The notes under the pieces were generated by a model. It made no database searches and was not told the origin of the DNA. It worked only from the letters and a program-made list of their open reading frames with translations. From Chlamydoabsidia padenii (Eukaryota > Mucoromycota > Mucoromycetes > Mucorales > Cunninghamellaceae): DNA of 64,000 nucleotides. Each line of letters opens with the position of its first letter. Position 1 is the stretch's first letter. Below, one piece after another: positions 46,352 through 58,349 of this stretch. The translations under genes were made by a program, and so were the position numbers. The DNA is taken from the NCBI GenBank assembly GCA_025330725.1, contig JAIWND010000018.1:124001-188000 (forward strand). Direction: 5' to 3'.

Positions 46352-48923
46352 ATGTGTGGAATAACAGCTTACTTGCATACAGACTGTGTCTCTAAGAATG
46401 GAAATAGGATGGCTCCCCTGTTGGACTTGGAAGGATCAATCGACCTCATCAATCACCGTGGACCTGACTCTCGAGGCACCTATATCTCACCTGATGGTCG
46501 TTGTGGTAAGAAAAAGAAGATGATAATTTACGAAAAAAAATGATATCAACAGGGGCCTTCTTTTTTCCCCCGTGTGACATAGGCTTGGGCCATGCTCGAT
46601 TGTCCATTATTGATCTTGAAGGTGGTCAGCAACCTTTAAGTAGTATGTGCGGCACTATACAAGCTATAGTCAATGGTGAACTTTACGATCATGAACGTCT
46701 CTTCCGTGAATTTGAAGCAAAAGGCCACCAATTTAAAACCAAAAGCGACAGTGAACTTGTAATCCCATCGTAAGTAGTTGCTTGGTCGGGGGTTAAATAT
46801 TTCAGGGGGGTTCTTTTTTTAATTTCCCACCTTTCTTTCTTTCTTTCATTCTAGATACAAAGAATATGATACTGATTTTGTGGAATACTTGCGTGGTGAA
46901 TTCGCTGTGGTGATTTGGGACGAACAAAGAAAACGCATGGTCGTCACTCGCGATCGTTTTGGTGTTAAACCTGTCTATTATACTGTGGTGAATGGCACGT
47001 TCATGGTTGCCAGTGAAATCAAGGCTTTCTTGGCTTTAGGTTGGAAACCTGAATGGGTAAGTCTTTAGTATACAATAGGGTAGCACTTGAATAGGCTTAC
47101 GTTAACCCCCCTCTCCTTTTTTTTTGTCATGTAGGATGTCAACTCCATTATCAATAGCGGTAGTGCTGCCGACTCTCGCACATGCTTCAAGGGTGTTTAC
47201 AAAGTAAGTCCATGACGGTTGATACAAAAGTTCCATGACCAAACTCATTATTTGTTTGTTTTACTAGTTACCTGCTGCTCATTATATGACCGTGTCCTCC
47301 TCTGGAAGTATCAGCGTGAAAGAATACTGGGACGCGGAATATCCTAACAAGCATGTACAAGACCCAAGATCAGTGGAAGACATGGTACAAGGTGTACAAG
47401 ACCGACTGATTGAATCTATTCGACTACGACTTCGAGCTGACGTACCTATTGGTGTTTATCTCAGTGGTGGTGTGGATAGCTCTTGTATTGCTGGTGTGAT
47501 GACCCATCTACTACGTGAAAAGGACCCCGAGGCAAAACTGGATACTTTCTCCATCTCATTCACAGGTAATCAATAGAGAACGGGTGTTCACTGATATGGT
47601 ATTAAAACATTTAATCAATAGGTGGGCGACAATTCGATGAAGGCGATATTGCTGAACGCACAGCAGCCTTTTGTGGATCTAACTTTCATAAAATCCCGGT
47701 CACTGATGAAGACATGGTTGATCATTTTGCGGATACGGTATGGCATGTGGAACAACCTGTGTTTAATCTAAATAGTGTTGGCAAATATATTTTATCCAAA
47801 CACTGTAAAGAATCCGGTATCAAGGTAAGGAATTAACAAAAAAGAGGTGGGAGAAGCATGACTTTTATATTCAACTGATTTTTTTTTTTTTTTTTTTGTA
47901 GGTGGTATTGACTGGTGAAGGTAGTGATGAACACTTTATCGGATACAATTTCTTCCATCGTGACTATGTGCTTGAACCTGATAACTCGACACCTGGTGGA
48001 TTTGGTAGACCTACTGAAGAAAAACGCATCAAGTTACTCGAGGAATTGACCGAACATCCATTCCTTATTGGTATCAAAATGAAGAAAATCACACAATCTG
48101 CTACTGCCCTTCGATGGAACAACATTCTATTTCAAGACTACTACGGTTCTTTACTCGATAGTCCTGCTGATATGTACTTGGATAAAGTTATTCAAATGCA
48201 TGGTACTCCCGATAGTGGCTCGGCAATGTTGGAATCACTCAGCGCAATCAGTCGAAGCAAAGCTAGAAAATATTGGCATCCTGTACATGCTTCTTTGGTA
48301 TGTATAATTCATCTATTTTACCATCAAAATGAATGAAATAATAACCTCTTTTTATTTTATTTTTGGTAGTACACGGAATGTCGCACCTTTCTCCCAAATG
48401 TTCTTTTAAATGCTCTTGGTGACCGGTGTGAATCCGCTTTTGGTGTAGAAGCCCGTACTCCATTCCTTGATCACGTACTCGCAGAATACGTCAATGGTCT
48501 TCCCCCGTAAGTACTTGTAATATGATGATACTTTTAATATATACTAATGTCCTGGATACTTTTTTTTTTTTAAGATCTGTGAAAATCCGGGGCGATGGTG
48601 AAACACTCAACGAAAAATGGATTTTAAAGGAAGCAATGAAACCGTTTATCACTCAAGAAGTCTACAACCGTACCAAACATCCCTTTGCCTCACCACCTGC
48701 ATCATCAACTCTGGAAAAGGCTCATCCCTCATTGGAACTTATGAACAAGTACCTCACCAAGAAGAATATCGACAACTTGGGATGGGCTCGGTGGTCTTTT
48801 GTGATGGAACAACGCAAACTATTCTTGGAAACCTCTGACAGGAATGCCTTCAAGAACCTACTGACAATCATATCCTTTGTTATCATCGCTGAACGATTCG
48901 GTGTAGCAACGGCGACAATCTAA
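46352..48923 (+). CDS. Asparagine synthetase (glutamine-hydrolysing), tandem copy 1
   Basis: About nine exons encode about 660 residues. The start MCGITAYLHTDC leaves the catalytic Cys exposed after Met removal. The glutaminase domain keeps NHRGPDSRG, GHARLSIIDLEGGQQPLS, VNGELYDHERL and KSDSEL. The synthetase domain has the ATP-binding YLSGGVDSS and the motif VVLTGEGSDEHFIGY with its catalytic Glu. It ends ERFGVATATI. It makes asparagine from aspartate, ATP and glutamine in the cytosol. It is longer than yeast Asn1 (about 570 residues) and has an insertion with STPGGFGRPTEEKR. It is the best preserved of three direct tandem copies and likely the functional one. Confidence 0.9.
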
Positions 48924-49700
48924 AACTGTGTAGTAGTAGTATAAACTTTAGGCTTATCAGTAGTTATAGACTAGAGGGGTTCATTACCTCATCCACATCT
49001 TTTATATAATAAATGGTCACTCGTCATTTATCATGTAGAATCAAATTATTATACAAATGATTAGTGATAATTGTCATATTGCTTGACAATAGGATGGAGA
49101 CATGCACGAATAAGGGGGACTGTAGGGGGGAATGTTCTTCTCCCTGTGTATGCTAACGTAACAGTAGGGTACGACCATACTGATCATAATGCATTATTTT
49201 GATCAATCAAGTCAAAATGTAAATGCAGCCTACTCGGACACAAATCCAGATTTTGGAAACTTGGGCCTGCAATTCGGGTTACTCTGTTTTTGAATTTCCG
49301 GAATATACAGTACATGAAATGAAGTAAAACATCAAAACACCAATATTAGATCAGCGAAAAGGAAAACACTTGGTGTATGAACATGACACGGAATTAGGTG
49401 CAGACACCTATAAGTAAATTTATGAAAAGAAAGTTTGTTTGTGCAGATACTTGGGTTATAGACCGAATCTTTTTTTTTTTTATAGACATTGATGGATAAA
49501 GAGTAGAATAAAATTAAAGTGCAAATCATATGAGGGAATTATTTTGAACAACATACTACATAAACTCAAAATGAGTCATGGTAAGCTCACGTCTAGGTTA
49601 AAATATAACAGGAGTTCTGTGTCAGGGAATTGAAAACCCGCATGCCTATAAAATGGTCCTTCCTAAAAATGGTCCTGATGGACTCATTACCAACTTAACA
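48924..49700. other. Spacer between array copies 1 and 2
   Basis: Contains a reverse-orientation box variant (49630-49641) and a TATA-like CTATAAAAT (49646-49654) for copy 2. Short open frames are not supported. Confidence 0.5.
49630..49641 (-). promoter_or_regulatory. Box variant upstream of array copy 2
   Basis: TTGAAAACCCGC followed by CATGCCTATAAAA, 60 bp before the chosen start of copy 2. Confidence 0.4.
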
Positions 49701-52242
49701 ATGTGTGGTTTTACAGTCTATCTTCATGGATCCTCTGTTTCCAGAAATGGTGATGGACAATTCCCTGAGCTTGCTCTTGACGAGTCTCTAGATTTGATCA
49801 ATCACAGAGGTCCCGATGGTCGTGGTGTCTATGTCTCTCCCAATGGACGGTGTGGTAAGACACATACTTTTTTTTTTATCCCTCAAAAAACGAGTACTAA
49901 CGCTGCTCATCCCATCCAGGTCTTGGTCATGCCCGTTTGTCTATTATTGATGTGGCCGGTGGGCAACAACCCCTGAGCAGCCAATGTAAGAAGATCCATG
50001 CAGTGGTCAATGGGGAATTATATGACCATGATCGTCTTATTTGTGAACTCAAAGAAAAGGGCCACACGTTTAAAACGCAGTGTGATAGCGAAATGGCTCT
50101 GCATTAGTAAGTTCCTGGGGGTTATGCACCAACATGCTGATTTTTAAATCCCGCCTTTGTTCCCCTCGTACTTTTTCTTTTTCTTTGTCTTCTTCTTTTT
50201 CTTCTTCTTTTAGCTATGAAGATTATGACACCGACTTTGTGGAACACTTGCGTGGTGAATTTGCTGTGGCTATTTGGGATGAAAGGAAGGGTAGATTGAT
50301 GATTGTCCGGGACCGCTTTGGTATCAAGCCTGTCTATTACACCACCATTAATGGCACCTTTATGGCCGCTAGTGAAATCAAGGCTTTCTTAGCTTTAGGC
50401 TGGAAACCGGAATGGGTAAATATTTAATACTGAATGCTCAACATTATGAATGGATTCCAATTGCTCTTTATTATAGGATGTCGACTCTATTGTTCACCAT
50501 GGCGCTGTTACTGGTAATCGTACTTGTTTCAAAGATGTCTACATGGTAAATAGCCATCAACCAAACAGATAAAAAACTAATCTAGTTGCACTAGTTACCT
50601 CCTGCCCATTACTTGACGGTCTCCTCTAGTGGCAGTATTTGTGTGACTCCTTACTGGGACATTGAATACCCTAACAAGAACGTACAAGATACCAGGTCAG
50701 TGGACGAAATGATTCAAGGTGTACGTGAACATTTGATTGAAGCGATCCGATTACGATTACGAGCTGATGTGCCTCTGGGTCTCTTTCTCAGTGGTGGTCT
50801 CGACAGCGCTACTATGCTCGGTGTGGTAACACAACTATTACGTGAAAAGGATCCCAAGGCAAAAGTCAATGCATTCGGCGTCTCATTTGTTGGTAAGATA
50901 AAAAGACCTCCCTATACTACTAATGGAAGATACTAACCATGGTATCTTTTTTGGGGGGGGGGCATGTTATCAAATAGGCGGAGGATTGTACGACGAAGGT
51001 GATATTGCTGAACGGACGGCTGCTTTCTGTGGGGCTAACTTTGAAAGGATAAATCTCTCTACTCAAGACATGATCGATCACTTTGAGGATACTGTTTGGC
51101 ACTGTGAACAACCTTTGATTCTTATAAGCTCTATTGCAAATTATATTCTTGCTAAACGTTGTCAAGCATCAGGGATCAAGGTAATATATAGAAAAAGAAA
51201 AAAGAGGGGGAAGTAACATGGTGATTAATCAAGGTTGATAGGTTATATTAACAGGTCAAGGTAGCGATGAAAACTTTATGGGATACGAATACCTTCATCA
51301 TGCATATTTGCTCGAACAAGACATGTCGACACCTGGTGGATTTGGTAGAGCTACTGAAGAAAAACGCCACGAACTACTCAAGTTGAAGACTAAACAGAGG
51401 GTTGTAATGGGGCTACGATTTGATGAAAACTACAAGTCGCCTTCGGCTCATCGTTTGTGCAACATTGTGATGCAAGATGGTTACCAGGGTATGCTTGGCT
51501 GCCCTTCGGAACTTTATTTGGATCATGTCATTGAAGCTCATGGTGAACCTGATATTGGAAGCGCCATGCTGGACTCAATTAGTGGAACGGTTCGTAGCAA
51601 GGCGAGAAAAAATTGGCATCCTTCCCATACTTCTATGGTAAGAAAGAAAAAATGCCAAAACATACAACAAAACTGACAAACTTTTTGATATAGTATTTGG
51701 GAAACCGACTCATCCTTCCCAACCTTCTTTTGAATCAATATGGTGACCGGGTAGAAATGGCTCATTCTCTTGAAGGACGCCCTCCTTACCTCGATCATGT
51801 CTTGTGTGAATACGTCAGTACTCTTCCTCCGTAAGTACCTGGGATGAAAAAAAAAAATTGCATAATGACATACTAATCTCGGGATACTTGTAGATCTGTG
51901 AAAATCCGGGGCGATGGTGAAACACTTAACGAAAAATGGATCCTCAAGGAAGCAATGAAACCTTATGTCACTGACGAAATCTACAAACGAACCAAGCATC
52001 CTTTTATCCCACCACCGGCAACACTCACTGAAGACAAGACAACCCCTTATAAACCACTTATCGACAAGTACCTCACAAAGGAAAAGGTAGACCGTCTCGG
52101 ATGGGCGCGGTGGTCCCATGTCGAGAAGCAACGTGATCTCTTCTTGGAGAACGCCGACGGTCATGCCTCCAAGACGATAATGGCTATGTTGTCTTATGTT
52201 ATTATTGGGGAAAAGTTTGGGGTGACTACTACTACGTTTTAG
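49701..52242 (+). CDS. Asparagine-synthetase-like protein, tandem copy 2 with altered active site
   Basis: This copy has the same exon layout as copy 1. The start MCGFTVYLHGSS (49701) was chosen because an earlier in-frame ATG overlaps the TATA sequence and because Cys must follow Met. The glutaminase residues are intact (NHRGPDGRG, GHARLSIIDVAGGQQPLS, VVNGELYDHDRL). The synthetase half shows two changes. The P-loop reads SGGLDSATM (last Ser to Ala). The GEGSDE motif reads LTGQGSDENFMGY, replacing the Glu considered catalytic in bacterial AsnB by Gln. The frame is otherwise open to EKFGVTTTTF. It may be an impaired or re-purposed amidotransferase. Intron 2 holds a TTTAAATCCCGC box-like sequence at about 50143. 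Confidence 0.85.
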
Positions 52243-52424
52243 ATTAGTTATTTTAGTCTAGTATAGTTCATGGGTGGTTTACCACTCCACTGTATAATAA
52301 AACATATCTTTTATTCAGCTTGTTTACCCTATGTATGATAATTGAATGGACGCCATTGTTGCCTTGGGCGGGGCAACGCCGATAATGATCTCTTGGCCAT
52401 TGGGTCAACAATCCGCCTGAATTG

Positions 52425-52436
52425 TCGGGATATGAA
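52425..52436 (+). promoter_or_regulatory. Box variant upstream of array copy 3
   Basis: TCGGGATATGAA, 78 bp before the ATG remnant of copy 3. Confidence 0.4.
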
Positions 52437-52513
52437 TTGCATAACTACCCTTTTTATTATTTAGATCGGAAAGTGCTTATAAAGACTGTATAAAGAATAC
52501 TTTTTTTTTAATC

Positions 52514-54954
52514 ATGTGTTGGTCCACTTTCTACTTTTATACTGACTTTGCTATTAATGGCCTGAATGAACAAGTTCCTGTGCTTGATCTCGAAAAATCA
52601 TTTGAACTGATCCATCATCGAGGACTACTTATTTTTCACCTGATAAACGTTGTGGTAAAACCCAAGAAAGAAGAGATGGGAAGGCAACTTGAGCGTTGTT
52701 ACTTGTAGTGTATGAAATAGGACTTGGTCATGCACGATGAGCCATTATTGATGTGGCCGGTGGCTATCAATCCCTGAGCGGCCAATGTAACAAGATCCAT
52801 ACAGTGGTGGCTGGTGAACTATATAATCATGATCGTCTTACTCGTGAACTTGAGGAAAAAGGACCCACAGTGATAGCGAACTGGCGCTTCATTAGTCAGT
52901 AACGGTCTCGAGCGGGGATCAGGGGAAAAAAGGGGTGGTGGTGTTTTTGAAGCGCCGACTTTCTTATTCCCTCTTTTTTTTTTTTTTCTTTCTTTCTTCT
53001 TCTCTCTTAGCTATGAAGATTACAATGCCGGCTTTGTGGAACACTTGCGTAGTGAATTCGCTGTGGCTATCTAGGATGAAAGGAAGGGTAGAATGATGAT
53101 TGTCCGGGATCGCTTTGGTATCAAGCCTGTCTACTACACCACACCTTTTTGGCCGCTAGTGAAATCAAGGCTTTCTTAGCTTTGGGTTAGAAACCGGGAA
53201 TGGGTATGTATCATTTAAACATGTCTTCTCTTCTGACTCTTTGTTTTTTTTTTCTTTCTAGAATGTTGACTCTGTTGTCCAAAGTAGCGACATTAAGGAT
53301 TATCAAATGTGCTTCAAAGGGGTCTACAAGGTATGAATAGTATAAAGTGGTATCAAGACAATTGACTTTATGATCAACTCGTTTTATTTAATACATATGG
53401 TAGGTTTCCACCAGTTCATTACATGACTATTACCTCTGATGGATCCATAAATACTGGGATCCGGCATTCCCCAACTGGAACGTGAAGGATCCTCGAACGG
53501 TGGAAGACATGATTCAGGGACGTGCGTGAACATTTGGTGGTGCGGTTACGACTACGACCCAATGTGCCTCTGTATGTTTATCTTGGTAGTGGTGTCGACA
53601 ACTCTTTGCCTGGCTGGAATGACCGCTGCTTTGTTACGTCGAGAATACCCGGGTGCCACGTTGGATACCTTCTCTATCTCCTTCAAAGGTAAGACAAATA
53701 CCCTCCTCAGGAAAAAAGAACGATATTCATATGTCTGTTTTTTATGTATTGCTGATGGAGCAGAATAGGATGAAGGACGAATAGTAGAATAAACAGCGTC
53801 GTTTTGTCAAGCAAACTTCCACAAGTTGTCTGTAACTGAACAAGATCTGGTTGACAATTTTACTGTCTGGCATATCGATCAATCTATCAACAATATGAAT
53901 GGAGTGGGTAGATTCTTATTATCAAAATACTGCCGTGATTTAGGATGCAAGGTAACCAAAATGTATAGGATGGGGTGGGGTATTAATCTTCTTTTTTTTT
54001 TTTTTTATTTATAGTGGTTGTTGACTGTCCTTCGTGAAGCTAATAAAACAACACCTGGTGGATTTGGGGCCCCTAATGAAGACACACGACAACTGACTCT
54101 CGCCAAACGCCTGAAAACATCAAAGATTATCCTATTTACCATGGATCCTTCCAATAACAACAAGAAGAGCAACACTCGATGGAATGGACTCTCGATGCAG
54201 GATCATTTAAGCTACTGGGCGGCTCTCACCGATCAAAACTATTATGCGGATGTTGAAGGCGTTGAATGCTAACACTCGGAACAAGACTAGAATAGAGTGG
54301 CATCCTGTACATGCTTCATTGGTAAGTAGTAGACACAACAAAGAAACAACAAACAAACAAACAACGTTGGGTATACTGTATTAATGATCGATTTCTACTA
54401 TTTATATATAGTATTTGGAAAGCCGGACCTTCTTGATCAACTATCTTTTGACCACCCTAGGCGACCAGGTAGAGCTTGCTCACAGGATACAAGCCAGAAC
54501 ACCATTCCTGGATCACCAATATGCCACTATATCAACAACTTACCTTTGTAGGAATAACACAATCATGCCTTGTATTAAACCTTGGTTTGACCTATTATCT
54601 ATTTTTTTTTTTAATTGAAATCACATAACTGTAGATCAGTAAAGCTCCAGGATGATGGGAAACGCTTTTAACGGGAAATGGATCCTTGAAGAAGCAATAA
54701 AGCCTTATATCACTGACAAAGTCTACAACCTATCAAACAACATCATGTCGCTCCTTTTAGTGATCCCGATCAAGATTCACCCGTGTCAAGCCTGATCAAC
54801 AAGTATCTCACAAAGGAGAACCGGTCTTTTATCTAACAGCAACGCCATCACTTTTTGAAAACCACCGGTGAATGAACATACAAGAACCTCCTGATAGTGG
54901 TCTCTTATGTTGTGCTTAGCGAGCGTTTTGGTGTTGCTACCGCTACTATTTAGA
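52514..54954 (+). pseudogene. Asparagine-synthetase-like pseudogene, tandem copy 3
   Basis: The reading is collinear with copies 1 and 2 but broken many times. It begins MCWSTFYFYTDFAING. A deletion removes the PDGRG segment. GHAR is followed directly by TGA, and the FAVAI segment by TAG. A frame change follows the TTRELEEKGP-like region. The P-loop region is LGSGVDNSL. The GEGSDE motif is deleted, so that TVLREANK joins TPGGFG directly. A deletion or frameshift occurs before the final exon, which still ends ERFGVATATI. Most intron positions and splice sites survive, so decay followed a DNA-level duplication and not retroposition. The N-terminal half is closer to copy 2 and the C-terminus to copy 1. 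No functional product is expected. Confidence 0.9.
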
Positions 54955-55243
54955 TAATCATATAGTGTAGTAATAGAATCTAGTCTTTTTTAATACATTC
55001 AACGCGGGCCTCGTTAATACAATAAACATGGGATTTTACTCATAACAAACCTTGGGATTGTTACTATGTATATGTATCGTGATTGTGCCCCTTTACAGGG
55101 TTACCTGATGGTCGGACATGCAAGGACTCTGTGTGTATACTTTTTTTTTTGTTGGGTTCCCAGTGATTGTCTTTTTGCATTGATCGGACTTTAGTATTTA
55201 AATCGCGCCCGACCCGACTTCTGCTTAATTACACGTCATATCA
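54955..55243. other. Intergenic, upstream of a possible small ORF
   Basis: Contains a box-like TTTAAATCGCGC (55197-55208) and a T run near 55141. No gene was seen. Confidence 0.4.
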
Positions 55244-55399
55244 ATGGCAAGCACCTCCCTCTCTACCCTACGACTACATTCATCTAATCCCATGTTGACC
55301 AGAATCATCACAAGTATGTTATAAATAGTCTACTTTATTAGATGAGTTTTATTTTATACAGACAAAAGTAGATTTAAAAGCAAAGCAACCATTAATTAA
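55244..55399 (+). CDS. Possible small spliced ORF, mitochondrial-targeting-like peptide
   Basis: An ATG at 55244, with a box-like sequence 36-47 bp upstream, opens 23 codons (MASTSLSTLRLHSSNPMLTR and three more). A GTATGT donor follows at 55314, a 48-nt intron ends in TTATACAG, and the second exon continues in frame (NKSRFKSKATIN) to TAA at 55397-55399, for a total of 35 residues. The peptide is rich in S, T, L and R with no acidic residue, as in a mitochondrial presequence. It could be a real micropeptide, the surviving 5' end of a lost gene, or chance. It ends 34 bp before the AGX1 3' end. Confidence 0.3.
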
Positions 55400-55432
55400 C
55401 GAAATAACGAATCAGATCTAAATTAAACTAAT

Positions 55433-56846
55433 CTATTGTTTGTAACCAAGTTCATTCAAAGAGGAGACCAAAGCATCCTTGACCTTTTGAATATGTTGAC
55501 GATCATCATCCATGACAGAGATACCCATATGACCGATACGGAAGTACTTTGTTGCCAAACCTTGCAAGATACCACCAGCAATTTGGACACCTTTACCAGC
55601 CAGGGCAGGTACCAATTGGGAGACTTCAACACCTTCAGGCAACCAGACAGCAGTCATACCGTTAGCAGAAGCTTCTTCAGATAAAGCCACGGTCTTCAAA
55701 CCCAAGTTGCGGACAGTTTGACGGAAATCGGCAGCCACATCAGCATGTTTCTTGAAACGAGTTTCCAAAGGTTGGCTAAGGATGAGTTTTAAAGAGGTGT
55801 GAAGAGCATAGATCAATTGGACAGCAGGAGTAGCAAAGTAAGCAGGTTTTCGGCTTTCGTAAGCAGTCATGACTAACAAGTTGGCAGGGGAAAAAAACAG
55901 TTAGATAAACCCTACCCTCTTTAACATTCTATTTCTACTTACTAGGTAACCATTTGTTCCAGTTGGAGTAATAAGAAGGCACAGGGGTCTTGCGATCCTT
56001 GAAGGTTTGAATGGCATAAGGAGAAGCGATGACGATGGAAAGACCAGGGGGGACACCAAGACCCTTTTGAGACCCAGTGATGACTATATCCAATTTCCAA
56101 TCATCGAATTTGATTTCTTCAGATCCAACAGAGCAAACACCATCTACGACCACAAGAGTTTCAGGGGAAGCAGCCTTCACTTGAGCAGTGACAGCCTTGA
56201 TATCAGATAATACACCGGTACTAGAAGAAAAAAGAGGGTTATTATCTAGTTACCATACCTCTTTTCGCAAAGTACTTACGAAGTATCAACGTGGGTAATA
56301 GTAACCATCTTGAATTTGGTCTTGGATAAAGCATCGGCAATGGCTTCAGTGGAAGGACGGCTACCAGGTTCAGCACGAAGGAAAGTGATCTTGGCACCAT
56401 AGACTTCCAAACTAGAAGGTAAAAAAAAAAAAAAAAAAAAAAAAAGTATCAATCATCCTCTAGTTCATACTCTGCCCTTTTTATTTATTTCACTTACCAT
56501 TCGGCAAAGTGGTCACCAAAATAACCAGTAGTGAGAACAAGGACTTCATCACCGGCTTCAAGCAAGTTTACCATCATATCCCAACCCAAAGTACCAGATC
56601 CAGAGGTAATAAAAGGTTGAGCCACCTTGGATTGGACCACTTCACGTACCATTTCAATAGATTCACCAAAGATAGGGACAAAGAGAGGGTCGACATGAGA
56701 AGTGGCAGGTGTAGACATGGCAGTCAAGACGTCTTCATGGAATTCAATAGGACCTATTAAAAAAAGTATAAAGTGTTCATAAAACAGATGGATAATAAAG
56801 GGGAAAGATAGTTACCAGGAATCATGCAAAGTTTGTGAGGAGCCAT
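55433..56846 (-). CDS. AGX1: Alanine-glyoxylate / serine-pyruvate aminotransferase
   Basis: Five exons starting MAPHKLCMIPG (ATG at 56846). The fold-type I PLP enzyme motifs are clear: STPATSHVDPLF, FITSGSGTLGWDMMVNLLEA, TGYFGDHFAEW, VVDGVCSVGSEEIKFDDW, and the PLP lysine in VITGSQKGLGVPPGLS. The C-terminal domain has IAGGILQGLATKYFRIGHMG and ends NELGYKQ. It converts glyoxylate plus alanine to glycine plus pyruvate. No C-terminal SKL-type peroxisome signal is present. An in-frame upstream ATG exists, but a TATATATA sequence near 56920 suggests transcription starts after it, so a cytosolic form is favoured. Promoter box variant TCGGGATGTGAA lies about 200 bp upstream. Confidence 0.93.
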
Positions 56847-57427
56847 TGTTGTTTTCAGTTTTTGGTAAAGTAGAGGAGAGTGGAAAAGAAGAGTAAAAGC
56901 GGAGAGAGCCACAAATATATACCTTAACGTCCAAATCATCTCTGTGACTTTTTGGAGAAACTAAAAAGAAAAACCAAAAGGTCGAATAGCCAATGATTTG
57001 CTTTTTATTGCAACGGGAATGGAATATTTTAAGGTTTTACCGTCGGGATGTGAAATTGAGGGTATCTTTCCATAGTATATACACAGTTGGGTCCTTTTAG
57101 ATATACTTTGACTTTTTGACAGATAGTGTCGGTTTCTAAATCATAGTTTCGCATTGATCCATCAGGCACAAGGTCAAGTCGATATCTATGTTAATTGATA
57201 ATGAGATTATTATCATAAGCCGTAATTACATAATCAGAATCTATATACAACATGATCATCCTATACTTTCGTCATGCCAACACGATCACAGACAAAGACA
57301 ACAGTGTTCAATTTCATACATACCTACTTTATTTCTTTTTTTTTTTTATTTTTTATTTTTTTACAAACAAACACAGTTATAAACTAATTTAAATTAAAGG
57401 AAGTGAATGGTATCTAATCTAGACTAT
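56847..57427. other. AGX1 upstream region
   Basis: Holds a box variant (57043-57054) and, just before it, CGGGAATGGAA (near 57013). No gene was seen. The last part is the GET5 3' flank, with a T-rich run near 57335. Confidence 0.5.
57043..57054 (+). promoter_or_regulatory. Box variant upstream of AGX1
   Basis: TCGGGATGTGAA, about 197 bp upstream of the AGX1 start, in the opposite orientation to the gene. Confidence 0.4.
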
Positions 57428-58092
57428 TTATCCAGACAAAGCCTTCTTCCAAGTATCCAGCACCAGTGTCGCATCCCCTGCACCGAGTTGACCATCCAAT
57501 GTTTGTTCGATCGCTTTCCAAAATGAATCACCTTTCACTGTCGCCTGTGCATCCGATGACAGTTCTCGGTCGACGACAGCGGGCGACGTGGCAGGTTTGC
57601 TAATCATTAGGTGAAGCGTGGTGTCCTTGGTCAAGTTATAATCCCCTAGCGTCTTTTCGTCGTTGAGGACCTTGCCTTTCAATAAAAGACGTTGTTGTTT
57701 CACAGGAATGGTTCTTTGTTGATAGATGCGCTGTTTCAGATTCAAGATGGTGTCTTCCAGGGTCAGTCGAGTAATATTGAATTGAGAGGAAGGCTTCAGG
57801 GTCTTGATGACAAGTTCAAACGAATCAACCGTCGTGGTTGGTTTTTCTGAACTGGTCGTTTGTGGTGTTGCTTCAGTTTGCTTGCGATTGGGTTTTCTCT
57901 ATGTTAATTAAAATAAAATAAAAATAATGGTCAATTAGTAAAGAAGGGAATGGGTTGTTTTGATTTTACCTTGATAAGTAAAGGAGAAGGTAAAGTACGA
58001 GCAAGATAATCTTGTCCATAACGAACAGAGCGTGTGGAGATCTCTTTCAAATAGTTGTCGATAAAGTCGTGTTCGTTGTTGATGGTAGCCAT
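57428..58092 (-). CDS. GET5: Ubiquitin-like protein Get5/Mdy2 of the tail-anchored protein pathway
   Basis: Two exons, start MATINNEHDFIDNYLKEIS. The N-terminal helical segment (FIDNYLKEISTRSVRYGQDY) corresponds to the Get4-binding region. A basic linker precedes a ubiquitin-like domain (FELVIKTLKPSSQFNI, QQRLLLKGKVLNDEKTLGDY, TTLHLMIS). The C-terminus SFWKAIEQTLDGQL followed by VLDTWKKALSG matches the Get5 homodimerisation domain. With Get4 and Sgt2 it hands tail-anchored proteins to Get3 in the cytosol for ER insertion. The order of three domains makes the call firm. The upstream sequence TTGAAACCCCGG (58184-58195) is a weak box variant. A near-copy of this promoter segment recurs at 59543-59568. 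Confidence 0.92.
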
Positions 58093-58349
58093 TATTATAG
58101 TTATAAAAGAAGATGAAGAGAGAGAGAAAAGGGAAGCGACATGGTCGACATCCAAAATAATAATGACCACTCGATTTTATTTTTGAAACCCCGGTGTCAC
58201 CCAATTCACACAACCGTTGATCACAAAATCATATGTATAAAGTATTACACATGAGGGGGGGGGTTTATTACATGCAATTAAAAAAAAAGAAGCATTTCTA
58301 TACTATGGAAATAAAAAGGGATGGAAGGGTGACTAAACTATATGTGTAA
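58093..58349. other. GET5 promoter region
   Basis: Contains the GET5 leader, the box-like GAAACCCCGG and a G9 run near 58254. No gene was seen. Confidence 0.5.

Noticed and set aside
46352..54954. Possibility that the three asparagine-synthetase copies are one long gene or a biosynthetic cluster
   Set aside because: Each copy has its own promoter-like sequence, start and stop, and no tailoring genes are adjacent.
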